From BD2-11 clade cluster bacterium bin43 (GTDB taxonomy: Bacteria; Gemmatimonadota; Gemmatimonadetes; Longimicrobiales; Gaopeijiaceae), in assembly GCA_002238605.1 (NCBI GenBank), contig MPMR01000012.1, positions 62,001 through 126,000 of the forward strand: a stretch of 64,000 bases of DNA. Direction: 5' to 3'. The translations under genes and the position numbers were made by a program. The notes under the pieces were generated by a model. That model was not told the DNA's origin and did not search any database. It saw nothing but the letters and a program-made list of their open reading frames with translations. Shown here one piece after another: positions 50,737-59,943 of this stretch. Position 1 is the first letter of the stretch. The number at the start of each line of letters is the position of its first letter.

Positions 50737-52416
50737 ATGCCATCCTCCCGCTCCCTGCTCGCTCCGGGTCTCATCCTGGCGGCGGCCCTGCTGTGCGGCG
50801 GCTGGTTCCTCCAGCAGGGCATCGCCCAGGACCGCAACGTCTACTTCCAGGCGCGACTCCTGGAAGAAGTTCTCGACCGGGTGGCGGGGGACTTTGTCGA
50901 CCCCGTCGAGCTGAATGAGCTCTACGGGACCGCCATCGACGCCGTCATCGATGAACTCGACGATCCCAACACCGAGTTCCTGAGCGCCTACGAGTGGTCC
51001 AACCTGCGCATCCGCACGGATGGGGAGTACGCCGGGGTGGGGCTGGAAATTGCTCGCCAGGGAGACTGGGTCACGGTGATGAGCGCCCTGCCGGGCACCC
51101 CCGGGGAGCGGGCGGGCATCCGCGCCGGTGACCGCATCGTCGAGGTCGAAGGCGAATCCGCCCGGGGCTGGAACCCGGACCGGGCGGTGATGTCGCTGCG
51201 CGGACGGCCGGGCACGGAAGTGAACGTCACAATCGGGCGTCCGGGGATCGAGGAGCCCATTCCCTTCACGCTGGAGCGGGCCACGGTACAGGTCCTTTCG
51301 GTGCCGTTCACCCATCTCTTCGAGGACGGGGTGGGATACGTTCCCCTGAGGGTGTTCAGCGAAAGCGCCCGCGAGGAACTCGAGGGCGCCATCGAAGCCC
51401 TCATCGCGGACGGGGCCACCCGGATGATCCTGGACCTGCGCGGAAACCCGGGCGGGTTGCTGGACCAGGGCGTCGCGCTGGCCGATCTCTTCCTCGGAGA
51501 GGAGCTCACGGTCGCGGAGACGCGCGGACGGACGAGCAGCCAGAACTCGGTGCTGCGCACCCCGGGCGGAGAATCCTTCCCGGGACTTCCCCTGGTGGTT
51601 CTGATCGACGGACGCAGTGCGAGCGCGTCGGAAATCGTCGCCGGCGCACTTCAGGACCATGATCGGGCACTGGTGCTGGGGGCGACTTCGTTCGGCAAGG
51701 GGTTGGTGCAGACGCTCTACCGCCTGAGCGGTGGCAACATGCTCAAGCTGACCACGGCGCGCTGGTACACGCCGTCGGGACGCTCGATCCAGAAGGCCCG
51801 GGTGCGCGGCGACTCGGCCTTCGATGACGTCGTGCTGACCCTGGCGGGGAACTGGGTGCAGCGTTCGGACGCAGAGGACCGGCAGCCGTACCGCTCCTTC
51901 GGCGGCAGAAGCCTGCTCGGGGGCGGCGGCATCACGCCGGATCTGCGGGTGCTTCCCGATACCCTGACCGACGCGGAAGAGACGGCGGTGCTTCGACTGT
52001 GGCGGCAGGCCCGTGGTTTCAGCAACGCCCTGTTCGAGTTCGCCGTTCTCTACATTCAGGAGAGGCCGAACCTCCCTCCCGGGTCCGCGATCGGGGATGC
52101 CGATCTGGCGCGCTTCCGGCAGCACCTTGCGGAGCGAGGGGTTGACGCGGAGGCCGCGGCGTTGGAGCGCGCGGAACGCTTTATCCGGTTCCAGCTGGAG
52201 CGCGAGATTGCCCTCAGGCGTGCCGGTGCGGAAGGCGAATTCCTCCGTCTGATGACCGCAGATCGGGCGCTGGCGCGCGCCGTGGAGTTGCTGGCGCGTG
52301 CGCGCTCGCAGCAGGATCTGTTCGATCTGGTGACCGCCGAGGAGTCCCTCGCGAGCGCCGCTCCGGCTGCGGGCGGCATCGCCCAGGGCGATTCGCCGGG
52401 CCCGGGATCGTTCTGA
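50737..52416 (+). CDS. ctpA: S41 C-terminal processing peptidase (CtpA-like)
   Basis: A periplasmic serine peptidase with a Ser-Lys dyad that trims or degrades proteins from the C-terminus. The 559-residue protein has an N-terminal membrane anchor (LLAPGLILAAALLCGGWFL), a PDZ domain (EYAGVGLEI ... PGERAGIRAGDRIVEVEGES) and the catalytic core. The nucleophile is S296 in SASASE and the base K321 in SFGKG, with the Asp of LQDHDRAL between. The tail of about 150 residues after the core is helical and extra. ATG 50737 is chosen because GAGG lies 11 bases before it; GTG 50728 is an alternative. Confidence 0.94.
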   Translation: MPSSRSLLAPGLILAAALLCGGWFLQQGIAQDRNVYFQARLLEEVLDRVAGDFVDPVELNELYGTAIDAVIDELDDPNTEFLSAYEWSNLRIRTDGEYAGVGLEIARQGDWVTVMSALPGTPGERAGIRAGDRIVEVEGESARGWNPDRAVMSLRGRPGTEVNVTIGRPGIEEPIPFTLERATVQVLSVPFTHLFEDGVGYVPLRVFSESAREELEGAIEALIADGATRMILDLRGNPGGLLDQGVALADLFLGEELTVAETRGRTSSQNSVLRTPGGESFPGLPLVVLIDGRSASASEIVAGALQDHDRALVLGATSFGKGLVQTLYRLSGGNMLKLTTARWYTPSGRSIQKARVRGDSAFDDVVLTLAGNWVQRSDAEDRQPYRSFGGRSLLGGGGITPDLRVLPDTLTDAEETAVLRLWRQARGFSNALFEFAVLYIQERPNLPPGSAIGDADLARFRQHLAERGVDAEAAALERAERFIRFQLEREIALRRAGAEGEFLRLMTADRALARAVELLARARSQQDLFDLVTAEESLASAAPAAGGIAQGDSPGPGSF

Positions 52417-52525
52417 GGGAGCGTCCGCCGGCCCTCGAGCACCGGGCGGCCCATCCTGCCATTCCATCGCCCGGAGAATCGATGTTCCTTTCTCGTGCGA
52501 GTCGCGGACCGCGTCCGCCTCTTTC

Positions 52526-53554
52526 GTGAGCCGGGACATGAGCCGGCCGGCACGCCGGGGTGTGGGGCCTCATGTCCGGGTTACGCGCTGCGGCACCACC
52601 GAGTCGATTCATCGGGTGCACGTTGCGGTCGCCGATGCCCGCGGGCGGTTGATCGGCGGGTGTGGCGACCCGGCGCAGGTTGCGTTCTACCGATCGGCCG
52701 CAAAGCCCTTCCAGGCGCTTCCGCTTGTGGAAGACGGCGTGGTGGAGCGATTCGGATTCACGCGAGAGGAGCTCGCGCTGTGCTGCTCGTCCCACAACGC
52801 CGAACCCGAACACCTGGCTCTGGCGCAAAGCATGCTGGCCAGGACCGGGCTGGACGAGCGCGCGCTGGCATGCGGGCCGCATCCGTCGCTGCGACCGGAG
52901 AGGGCTCGCGAATTGTGGGCCCGGGGCGTCCGGCTCCGCGCCGTTCACAACAACTGTTCGGGAAAACACGCGGGGATGCTCGCCCTGGCGGTGGCCCGGG
53001 GATGGCCCCCGGAGGGGTATCTCGAGCGCGGGCATCCCGTGCAGCAGCGCATGCTCGCCGAGATCGCGCGCTGGACGGGGGTGGCGGCATCGGAACTCGT
53101 GACGGGGACGGACGGATGCGGGGTGGTGACCTTCGCGCTGTCGCTGGCGGAGATGGCGGCGTCCTTCGCACGCTTCACGGCGGCGGCGGATGCGGGAGAT
53201 CCGGCGGCGCGCATCGTGGCTGCGATGACGGGGCATCCGTTCGCGGTAGGGGGAACGGGTCGCACCTGCACGGCGGTCATGCAGCGGCTGGGTGGCCGGG
53301 TGTTCGTCAAGACGGGCGCCGAGGGCGTGTACTGCGGAGGCGTGCGCGGGCGCGGCCTGGGCTTTGCTCTCAAGGTGGAGGACGGGGCCCGGCGCGCGAG
53401 CGACATGGCCCTCATCGGGGTGCTGTCGGATCTGGACATCGCGGACGCGGCCGACGTCGCGGCACTCGCGGAGGGGCGCATGGAGGTAGTCAATACCCTG
53501 GGGGTGGATGTGGGACGGATCGAGAGCCTGTTCCGTGTCGAGATGAATCGGTGA
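52526..53554 (+). CDS. asparaginase, Rhizobium etli type (asparaginase II family)
   Basis: This family hydrolyses L-asparagine to aspartate and ammonia and is unrelated to the common AnsA/AnsB fold; it is beta-lactamase-like. Signatures are YRSAAKPFQALPLV with the SxxK-like serine and lysine, CSSHNAEPEHLALA, VHNNCSGKHAGMLALA with two nearby Cys, and GTDGCGVVTFALSLAEMA. The 342 residues are typical. GTG 52526 gives the longest form; ATG 52538 is an alternative and neither has a strong ribosome site. It overlaps the next gene by 4 bases. Confidence 0.9.
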   Translation: MSRDMSRPARRGVGPHVRVTRCGTTESIHRVHVAVADARGRLIGGCGDPAQVAFYRSAAKPFQALPLVEDGVVERFGFTREELALCCSSHNAEPEHLALAQSMLARTGLDERALACGPHPSLRPERARELWARGVRLRAVHNNCSGKHAGMLALAVARGWPPEGYLERGHPVQQRMLAEIARWTGVAASELVTGTDGCGVVTFALSLAEMAASFARFTAAADAGDPAARIVAAMTGHPFAVGGTGRTCTAVMQRLGGRVFVKTGAEGVYCGGVRGRGLGFALKVEDGARRASDMALIGVLSDLDIADAADVAALAEGRMEVVNTLGVDVGRIESLFRVEMNR

Positions 53555-54300
53555 CCGGCCGGACCGGGGGTGAAGCCGTGGCCGCGGCGTCGCTCTCCAC
53601 TGCGGAGCGGTCGCTGGTGGAGGCGAGCGCCGCGCTGGCTTCGGGAAGCGAGGACGCCCTCCGCACAGCGCTCGCGGACGCGGCGCTCGCCGCCGACCCG
53701 CTGGAGGTGGAAGAGGCGCTGCTGCAGAGCTACCTGTTCCTTGGATACCCGGCCGCGCTCGCCGCGCTGGCCCTGTGGCGGAAGCTGAGCCCGGCGCCGC
53801 CCACGGGTGCGAGCCGCGACGACTGGCCGGGATGGGCGCGTCGGGGCGCGGCGCTTTGCCGGCGCGTCTACTCCACGCAGTACCGCGAGCTGCGCGACAA
53901 CGTCCGGCGCCTGCACCCCGACCTGGAGCGGTGGATGGTGGTCGAGGGCTACGGCAAGGTGCTCAGCCGTCCCGGGCTGGCCCCGCTCACCCGCGAGTAC
54001 TGCATCGTGGCTCTGCTCGCCGTGGCGGACGCCGGACCCCAGCTGTATTCGCACATGCGCGGGGCGCTCAACCTGGGCGCTCCGGCGGACGCGCTGGTGG
54101 AAACCCTGGAGGTGGCCGGTCGCTTCTTGGACGAGGCCCGGGGCGCGGCGGCCCGCGCCACTTGGCGCCGGGTGGTGTCCCGCCGGGAAGAAGGCGGGCC
54201 GCAGGTGCGGGACGGCGTACGGCCCGGTGAGCCGGATGGTGGGAAGGGCGGCGACCGGAACGCGGGGGAGATCGCGCGTCCGGACGGGGACGGAAGGTAG
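53551..54300 (+). CDS. carboxymuconolactone decarboxylase/AhpD-fold protein
   Basis: A 249-residue protein with a carboxymuconolactone-decarboxylase-like helical domain, seen in LTREYCIVALLAVADAGPQLYSHMRGALNLGAPADALVETLEVAG. Family members decarboxylate protocatechuate intermediates or act as peroxidase partners through a CxxC pair; here no CxxC is present and the residue pattern TREYC...SHMRGALNLGA fits the decarboxylase branch better. An N-terminal half (about 80 residues) has a helical pair, SYLFLGYPAALAALALW. GTG 53551 overlaps the asparaginase stop and obgE starts 3 bases after. Function uncertain. Confidence 0.75.
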   Translation: MTGRTGGEAVAAASLSTAERSLVEASAALASGSEDALRTALADAALAADPLEVEEALLQSYLFLGYPAALAALALWRKLSPAPPTGASRDDWPGWARRGAALCRRVYSTQYRELRDNVRRLHPDLERWMVVEGYGKVLSRPGLAPLTREYCIVALLAVADAGPQLYSHMRGALNLGAPADALVETLEVAGRFLDEARGAAARATWRRVVSRREEGGPQVRDGVRPGEPDGGKGGDRNAGEIARPDGDGR

Positions 54301-54303
54301 CGG

Positions 54304-55296
54304 ATGGGCGAGGGGATCTTCGTCGACCGTGCCGTTATCGAAGTGGCTGCGGGAACCGGGGGGTCGGGGGCCGAGGCGTTCCGGCGGGAGAAGGGCACGC
54401 CGCGCGGCGGCCCGTCCGGCGGAGATGGCGGCCGCGGGGGGGATGTGGTGCTGGTCACGGATCCCCAGCTCTCGACCCTGCTCGATTTCAGCTACCGGCG
54501 TCACTACCGGGCGGAGAGGGGGCAGCACGGAGGGGGCAACAACCGCACCGGGCGCAGCGGGGCGGACCGGGTGGTGTCCGTTCCGCCGGGCACCACCGTG
54601 CGGGACGCCGACACCTCGGAGCTCATTGGGGAACTGGTCGCGGCCGGCGAGCGGGTGGTGGTCGCCCGGGGGGGACGAGGGGGGCGGGGCAACGCCCGCT
54701 TCGCCTCCTCGCGCAACCAGGCGCCGACGCGGTGGGAGCCCGGCGCGGAGGGGGAGGCCCGCCGTATCCAACTTGAGCTCAGGCTGATCGCGGATGTCGG
54801 CCTGGTCGGAGAACCCAATGCCGGCAAGTCGACCTTGCTCGCGAGCATTTCGGCGGCCCGGCCCAAGGTAGGGGAGTATCCCTTCACCACGCTCGTCCCC
54901 AGCCTGGGAGTGGTTCACCTGCCCGACTTCCGATCGTTCGTCCTGGCCGACATCCCCGGAATCATCGAGGGCGCCCACAAGGGGAAGGGCCTGGGGTTGC
55001 GGTTTCTGCGCCACGTCGAGCGCACGCGCACGCTGGTCTATCTGATTCCGGCCGACGCGAGCGACCCCCAGGCCGAGTACGCGCGGCTGCGCTCCGAGCT
55101 GCGGAGCCACTCCCTTGCACTGGCTGCAAGGGAGCATTGCCTGGTGGTGTCCAAGATGGACCTGGTGGATCCCGGCGCCCCGGCGCCCCGCATCGAGGCC
55201 CCCGACGCCTGGGGGTGCTTCGCGGTGTCGGCGGTGACCCGACGGGGCCTCGACGAACTGTGCGAGGCGCTCTGGCGCCGAACCCGACCGAGCTGA
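54304..55296 (+). CDS. obgE: ribosome-associated GTPase Obg
   Basis: Obg is a GTPase needed for large-subunit maturation and stress control. The glycine-rich N-terminal domain (KGTPRGGPSGGDGGRGGDVVLV and GGRGGRGNARF) precedes a G domain with G1 GEPNAGKST (K175), switch region YPFTTLVPSLGVV and G3 ADIPGIIEGA. G4 reads SKMD at 283-286 instead of the usual NKMD. The protein ends after the G domain at 330 residues, lacking the C-terminal OCT domain of some Obg proteins. ATG 54304 follows the previous stop by 3 bases. Confidence 0.97.
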   Translation: MGEGIFVDRAVIEVAAGTGGSGAEAFRREKGTPRGGPSGGDGGRGGDVVLVTDPQLSTLLDFSYRRHYRAERGQHGGGNNRTGRSGADRVVSVPPGTTVRDADTSELIGELVAAGERVVVARGGRGGRGNARFASSRNQAPTRWEPGAEGEARRIQLELRLIADVGLVGEPNAGKSTLLASISAARPKVGEYPFTTLVPSLGVVHLPDFRSFVLADIPGIIEGAHKGKGLGLRFLRHVERTRTLVYLIPADASDPQAEYARLRSELRSHSLALAAREHCLVVSKMDLVDPGAPAPRIEAPDAWGCFAVSAVTRRGLDELCEALWRRTRPS

Positions 55297-55301
55297 CGGT
55301 C

Positions 55302-56429
55302 GTGTCCGGTCCATCGACTTCCCCCGCGGCGGAAGCCCCGCTCGACGTCATGAACGACGAGATCGTCGCCCGCATTCGCTGGACCCTCCACGAGGGATTC
55401 GGGGCGGTGAGCCTGCGGCACCTGATCGACAAGTTCGGTTCCGCCCGCGCCGCGCTCTCGGCGGATCGGAAAAAGCTGCCGCCGCCCGCCCGCCGGGCAC
55501 GCGAGACGGGCGAAACCACGCGGCCGCTCCCGGAAGTGCTCGCCATCGCGCGGCGGATCGGGGCGTTGGCGACCGGATACAAACTGCCCGGGTTTCCGGC
55601 GCGCCTGAACCACCTGCACCACCCGCCGCCGCTGCTCTTCCTGCGCGGAGACCCCTCCCTGCTGAGCGCTCCCGCCGTGGCCGTGGTCGGGTCGCGCAAG
55701 GCCAGCGAGTACGGGCGCGGCATGGCGCGCAGCATGGGGGAGGGGCTGGCCCGGGCGGGAGTGGCGGTGGTGAGCGGGCTGGCGCTGGGGATCGACGGCG
55801 CCGCGCATCGGGGAGCCCTGTCGGCGGGGGGAGACACCATCGCGGTGCTCGGGTGCGGGCCCGACCGGGCACATCCACCCTCCCACCGCCGACTCTTCGG
55901 GGACATCCTCGAGAGAGGTCTTGTGGTCTCGGAGTTCCTGCCGGGCGAAGCGCCTCTCCCGCACCACTTCCCACGGCGCAACCGGTTGATCGCCGGCCTC
56001 TCCAGGGCGGTGGTGGTCGTGGAGGCTGCGATCAGAAGCGGCGCCCTGATCACGGTCGACCACGCCCTGGAAATCGGCCGGGACGTGTTCGCGGTTCCGG
56101 GAACGGTCGGCCGTCCCCGGAGCGAGGGAGCCAATGCCCTGATCCGCGACGGAGCCGGCCTGGTTACCAACGCCGACGACGTTCTCCTGGGAACCGGCCT
56201 CGCAGGCGCATGCCCGGATGCGCGCTCCCCCGACCGTACTCCCGCCGGACTGGACGCCCGCCAGCGGGCCCTGTGGGACGCGCTGGAGGCCGACCCCGAC
56301 CACATCGACCTCCTCGCCCGGAGGGCCCGCATGGACATCGCGACCGCGGCGGCGACCCTGTCGGTCATGGAGGTTCACGGATGGGTGCGACGCGCGTCCG
56401 GGCTCCGCTTCGCCAGATCCCCGACCTGA
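55302..56429 (+). CDS. dprA: DNA processing protein DprA
   Basis: DprA binds incoming single-stranded DNA and loads RecA in natural transformation. The Rossmann-like domain shows VAVVGSRKASEYG, SGLALGIDGAAHRGAL and FPRRNRLIAGLS followed by VVEAAIRSGALITVDHALEIGRDVFAVPG. The usual GxGxDxxYP reads GCGPDRAHPPSH. An N-terminal SAM-like helical region and a C-terminal winged helix (ALEADPDHIDLLARRARMDIATAAATLSVMEVHGWV) complete it. GTG 55302 is used (6 bases after obgE); ATG 55350 is possible. No competence pilus genes are in view. Confidence 0.93.
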   Translation: MSGPSTSPAAEAPLDVMNDEIVARIRWTLHEGFGAVSLRHLIDKFGSARAALSADRKKLPPPARRARETGETTRPLPEVLAIARRIGALATGYKLPGFPARLNHLHHPPPLLFLRGDPSLLSAPAVAVVGSRKASEYGRGMARSMGEGLARAGVAVVSGLALGIDGAAHRGALSAGGDTIAVLGCGPDRAHPPSHRRLFGDILERGLVVSEFLPGEAPLPHHFPRRNRLIAGLSRAVVVVEAAIRSGALITVDHALEIGRDVFAVPGTVGRPRSEGANALIRDGAGLVTNADDVLLGTGLAGACPDARSPDRTPAGLDARQRALWDALEADPDHIDLLARRARMDIATAAATLSVMEVHGWVRRASGLRFARSPT

Positions 56430-56435
56430 CGGCCC

Positions 56436-57656
56436 ATGGACGAAGTCGCCCGGGCTGCCGGCACGCGGTGCGGGGAGCAACCTCGGGAAGAGCCGTCTTC
56501 GGTGGATGGCGCGACAGTATCCGTTTACGTGCACGCGCCCTTCTGCGCCCGCCGGTGCTTCTACTGCGACTTCGCCGTAAAGGTGGACCGTGAGGGCGGT
56601 CACGAAGCCTGGCTGCAGGCGATCTCCGCGGAATGGGACCAGGCCCGGCGCGAGGCGCTGTTCTCCTTCCCGGAGCCGCTCCAGACGCTCTACGTCGGGG
56701 GAGGCACGCCTTCCCTGCTGGGTCCCGGCGCCATGGGCGGGCTCGCAAGCCTGATCGGACCCCGCCTCCTCAGCCATCCCCTCCTGGAGTGGACCGCGGA
56801 GGCCAATCCGGAGAGCTTCACGCCCGCCATCGCGCGAGCCTGGCGAGAGGCCGGAGTGAATCGGGTCAGCCTGGGCGTCCAGAGCTTCCACGAGCCGTCG
56901 CTGCGCTGGATGGGACGCCTGCACGGTTCCGCGGGTAGCGCCGAGGCCGTGCACAACGCCCGGGGAGCCGGCTTCAGGAATGTGAGCGCGGACCTCATCT
57001 TCGGCCTTCCGGGGCACCTTGCGCGCGATTGGAGCGACGATCTCGGTCGCGCGCTCGACCTGGGGGTCGAGCACATGAGTCTCTACGGGCTGACGGTGGA
57101 GGCGCGCACGCCTCTGGGACAGGCCGTGGCAGGCGGGTGCGAGCGGGTGGCCTCCGAGGGTCGGTACCGGGACGAATACCTGGAAGCGGTGGAACGGCTC
57201 ACCGGGGCGGGCTACCTTCACTACGAGGTCAGCAGCTTCGCCCTCCCTGGCCGGGAGTCCCGCCATAATGAAGTGTACTGGTCGGGCCGTCCCTACCTCG
57301 GTCTGGGCAACGGCGCGCACAGCTTTTGCAAGCCCTTGCGGCGCTGGAACCTGCGTGACTGGGAGGAATACAGTACATCGGTCGCGCAGGGGGGCTCCGC
57401 GATCGTGGGTCACGAGGTGCTGGACCCGGCCGCACTGCGCCTGGAGCGGATCTGGCTGGGACTCCGCGCCCGGAGTGGCGTGTCCCTGGCGTCGATGCCC
57501 GCGCGCGCCGACGGCGTGACGGAGCGATGGATTCGCCGGGGTTGGGCCCGGGCCGAAGCCGGCAGACTTCGCCTGACATGCGAAGGCTGGCTGCTGCTCG
57601 ACGCCCTTGCCATCGAGCTGGACGAAGCAGTTACGAGTCGAAAGGACATGGAATGA
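56436..57656 (+). CDS. hemW: heme chaperone HemW (coproporphyrinogen-III-oxidase-like)
   Basis: HemW is a radical-SAM protein that binds heme and hands it to apoproteins; it was long confused with HemN. The cluster motif CARRCFYCDF gives Cys37, 41 and 44, preceded by VYVHAPFC. YVGGGTPSLL, RVSLGVQSF and LIFGLPGHLARDW are family hallmarks, and a C-terminal HemN-like domain follows. HemN's extra N-terminal coproporphyrinogen-binding residues are absent. 406 residues. ATG 56436 is used; the hrcA ATG overlaps its stop. The hemW-hrcA-dnaJ order is common. Confidence 0.93.
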   Translation: MDEVARAAGTRCGEQPREEPSSVDGATVSVYVHAPFCARRCFYCDFAVKVDREGGHEAWLQAISAEWDQARREALFSFPEPLQTLYVGGGTPSLLGPGAMGGLASLIGPRLLSHPLLEWTAEANPESFTPAIARAWREAGVNRVSLGVQSFHEPSLRWMGRLHGSAGSAEAVHNARGAGFRNVSADLIFGLPGHLARDWSDDLGRALDLGVEHMSLYGLTVEARTPLGQAVAGGCERVASEGRYRDEYLEAVERLTGAGYLHYEVSSFALPGRESRHNEVYWSGRPYLGLGNGAHSFCKPLRRWNLRDWEEYSTSVAQGGSAIVGHEVLDPAALRLERIWLGLRARSGVSLASMPARADGVTERWIRRGWARAEAGRLRLTCEGWLLLDALAIELDEAVTSRKDME

Positions 57657-58735
57657 CGATGCGGACAGGCGGATTGCAGGAACGCATCGTCGTCCGCGAA
57701 GAGCTGACGGCGCGGGAGCGACAGGTATTGGAGGCGGTGGTACGCACCTACGTCGACACCGCCGGTCCGGTTGGCAGCCTCTCGGTGACGCGGCGCTGGA
57801 AGCTGGGGGTTTCGGCCGCCACCATCCGCAATACCATGGCGGAGCTGGAGTCGAAGGGGTATCTGGCCCGGCCTCACGCATCCGCCGGGCGGGTCCCGAC
57901 CGACTCCGCCTATCGGTACTTCGTGGACCGCCTCATCCGCCCCACGCCCCTGACCAACGCGGAGCGCGACCGCATCGAGGAGGAGCTCGACCCGGATGCC
58001 GCCTCGCCGATCGAGCGCCTGGTGCGGCGAACCACCCGCGCCCTCAGCCTGATCAGCCACGAGCTGGGGCTGGGGCTGGTCCCGAGCCTGGACTCGGCGG
58101 TACTCGAAAAGATCGAACTCATCCGGCTCTCCTCGCACAAGGCGCTGATGGTGGCCACCGTGCGCAACGGGCTGGTGCGCACGGTCTACGTCGATCTTCC
58201 ACTGGAGATTCCGCGGGATACCCTGGTGACCCTGACGGTCATCCTGAACGAGCGTCTCGCCGGGCTCACCTTCGCGGACCTGAGGGAGTCGCTGCCCGAA
58301 CGCCTTCGCGACCCGGGCACGGACAGCGAAACCGCCACCGAGCTGCTGAACATCTTCATGGAGTCCGCGCAGTCGCTGCTGGACTGGCCGGAGGCCGGTG
58401 GATCGCCCGTGCTCTTCGGGCAGACCTCGGTCCTCGCCAGCCAGCCGGAGTTCACCAGCGGACAGCGACTCAAGAGCCTGATCGAATTGACCGAGCACAA
58501 CCAGCTCATGGAGGGCGTGCTGAGCAACCGCAGCCACAGCGGCGGGTTGCGCATCACGATCGGTCAGGAGCATCGGGACGAAGCGCTGTCGAGCTTCACG
58601 CTCGTGACCGCCGAGTACCACGTGGGTGGGCTCAAGGGGGTGGTGGGGGTCATCGGTCCCACGCGCATGCCCTACGAAAAGGTCATCAGCCTGGTGGGCT
58701 ACACTTCTTCACTCGTGAACGACATTCTGCGCTGA
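57653..58735 (+). CDS. hrcA: heat-shock repressor HrcA
   Basis: HrcA represses chaperone operons by binding CIRCE elements and is refolded by GroEL. The N-terminal winged helix has [24 protein letters not shown] and [39 protein letters not shown], the strongest family signature. GAF-like and C-terminal domains follow, with LNIFMESA and [26 protein letters not shown] 57653 overlaps the hemW stop (ATGA) with AAAGGA 6 bases before. 360 residues. No CIRCE repeat was seen upstream, so self-control is not evident. Confidence 0.96.
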   Translation: MTMRTGGLQERIVVREELTARERQVLEAVVRTYVDTAGPVGSLSVTRRWKLGVSAATIRNTMAELESKGYLARPHASAGRVPTDSAYRYFVDRLIRPTPLTNAERDRIEEELDPDAASPIERLVRRTTRALSLISHELGLGLVPSLDSAVLEKIELIRLSSHKALMVATVRNGLVRTVYVDLPLEIPRDTLVTLTVILNERLAGLTFADLRESLPERLRDPGTDSETATELLNIFMESAQSLLDWPEAGGSPVLFGQTSVLASQPEFTSGQRLKSLIELTEHNQLMEGVLSNRSHSGGLRITIGQEHRDEALSSFTLVTAEYHVGGLKGVVGVIGPTRMPYEKVISLVGYTSSLVNDILR

Positions 58736-58748
58736 GCGCGGGGTCCGA

Positions 58749-59894
58749 ATGGCAGACTACTACGAGACCCTGGGCGTTTCCCGGGGCGCGGACGTGCAGG
58801 AGATACGGAAAGCCTACCGGCGTCTGGCGATGCAGCACCATCCCGATCGCAACCAGGGTTCGCGGGAGGCGGAGGAGCGCTTCAAGGAGGTCACCCGCGC
58901 GTACGAGGTTCTGAGCGATCCGGAGAAGAAGGAGCTCTACGACCGCTACGGGGAGCAGGGACTCAACCGCGGCCAGGGAGGAGGCGGCTTCGGCGGCTTC
59001 GACTTCTCGGACGCGATCGAGATCTTCATGCGGGACTTCGGAGGCGGAGGCGCGTTCGGCGACCTTTTCGGCCGTCGCCCTTCCGGCACCGCGCCCAGCC
59101 GGAGAGGGAAGGGCATTCGCCTGCGTCTCGCCCTCACGCTGGCGGAGGTCGCGAGCGGAGTCGACAAGCGCTTGCGGGTGAGCCTGCTCGAGGCCTGCGA
59201 CGACTGTGGCGCCACCGGGGCGCGTGGTTCCGGACCGACGCTCTGTCCGGGCTGCAGCGGCACCGGCCAGGAGCGCATCAGCCAGCGGTCCCCCTTCGGA
59301 CAATTCGTGAGCGTGCAACCGTGCCGCAGGTGCGGGGGGGAGGGACAGGTCATCCACGATCCCTGTCCCGCATGCCGCGGCGAGGGCCGGGTGCGCGAGG
59401 AATCCACCATCACCGTCGAGGTGCCCGCGGGCGTCTCGTCGGAGAACTACATCACCCTGCGCGGGCAGGGCAACGCAGGGCCGCGGGGAGGACCGCGCGG
59501 CGACATCACCGTCCTGATCGCCGTGGAGGACCATCCCGACTTCAGGAGGGACGGCAACGACCTCGTCCACGAGCTTCACGTGACCTTCACCCAGGCCGCG
59601 TTGGGCGATCACGTCGACGTGCCGACCGTCGAGGGAATCGCGCCCCTTTCGGTGCCCGCCGGGATCCAGACCGGCGAGGTGCTGCGCATGCGCGGCCTCG
59701 GACTGCCCGACCTGGAAGGGGGCACCAGGGGCGACCAGCTGGTGCGCGTGGTCGTCTGGACCCCCGAGGACCTCGACCGGCGGCAGCGGGAGGCGCTGGA
59801 ACGGCTGCGGGAGGTGGAGGAACCGGTGCCCGAGCATGCGGGGCGGGGCAGGCGAGGTTTCTGGGCACGCGTCAAGGAGGCCTTCGTACCGTAG
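58749..59894 (+). CDS. dnaJ: chaperone DnaJ
   Basis: DnaJ stimulates the DnaK ATPase and binds unfolded clients. The J domain carries HPD at residues 31-33 (MQHHPDRN), followed by a Gly/Phe-rich stretch ([12 protein letters not shown]). Four zinc-binding CxxCxGxG-type repeats begin [24 protein letters not shown] and CPACRGEG. The C-terminal substrate domain and dimerisation end are complete at 381 residues. The first repeat has lost the usual spacing glycine (CDDCGATG). It follows hrcA by 13 bases; grpE and dnaK are not in the window. Confidence 0.97.
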   Translation: MADYYETLGVSRGADVQEIRKAYRRLAMQHHPDRNQGSREAEERFKEVTRAYEVLSDPEKKELYDRYGEQGLNRGQGGGGFGGFDFSDAIEIFMRDFGGGGAFGDLFGRRPSGTAPSRRGKGIRLRLALTLAEVASGVDKRLRVSLLEACDDCGATGARGSGPTLCPGCSGTGQERISQRSPFGQFVSVQPCRRCGGEGQVIHDPCPACRGEGRVREESTITVEVPAGVSSENYITLRGQGNAGPRGGPRGDITVLIAVEDHPDFRRDGNDLVHELHVTFTQAALGDHVDVPTVEGIAPLSVPAGIQTGEVLRMRGLGLPDLEGGTRGDQLVRVVVWTPEDLDRRQREALERLREVEEPVPEHAGRGRRGFWARVKEAFVP

Positions 59895-59943
59895 GCGGCG
59901 TCCACGGGCTGCTGGCCCGCCGCCCGGTCCCATCCGTCGCGCC

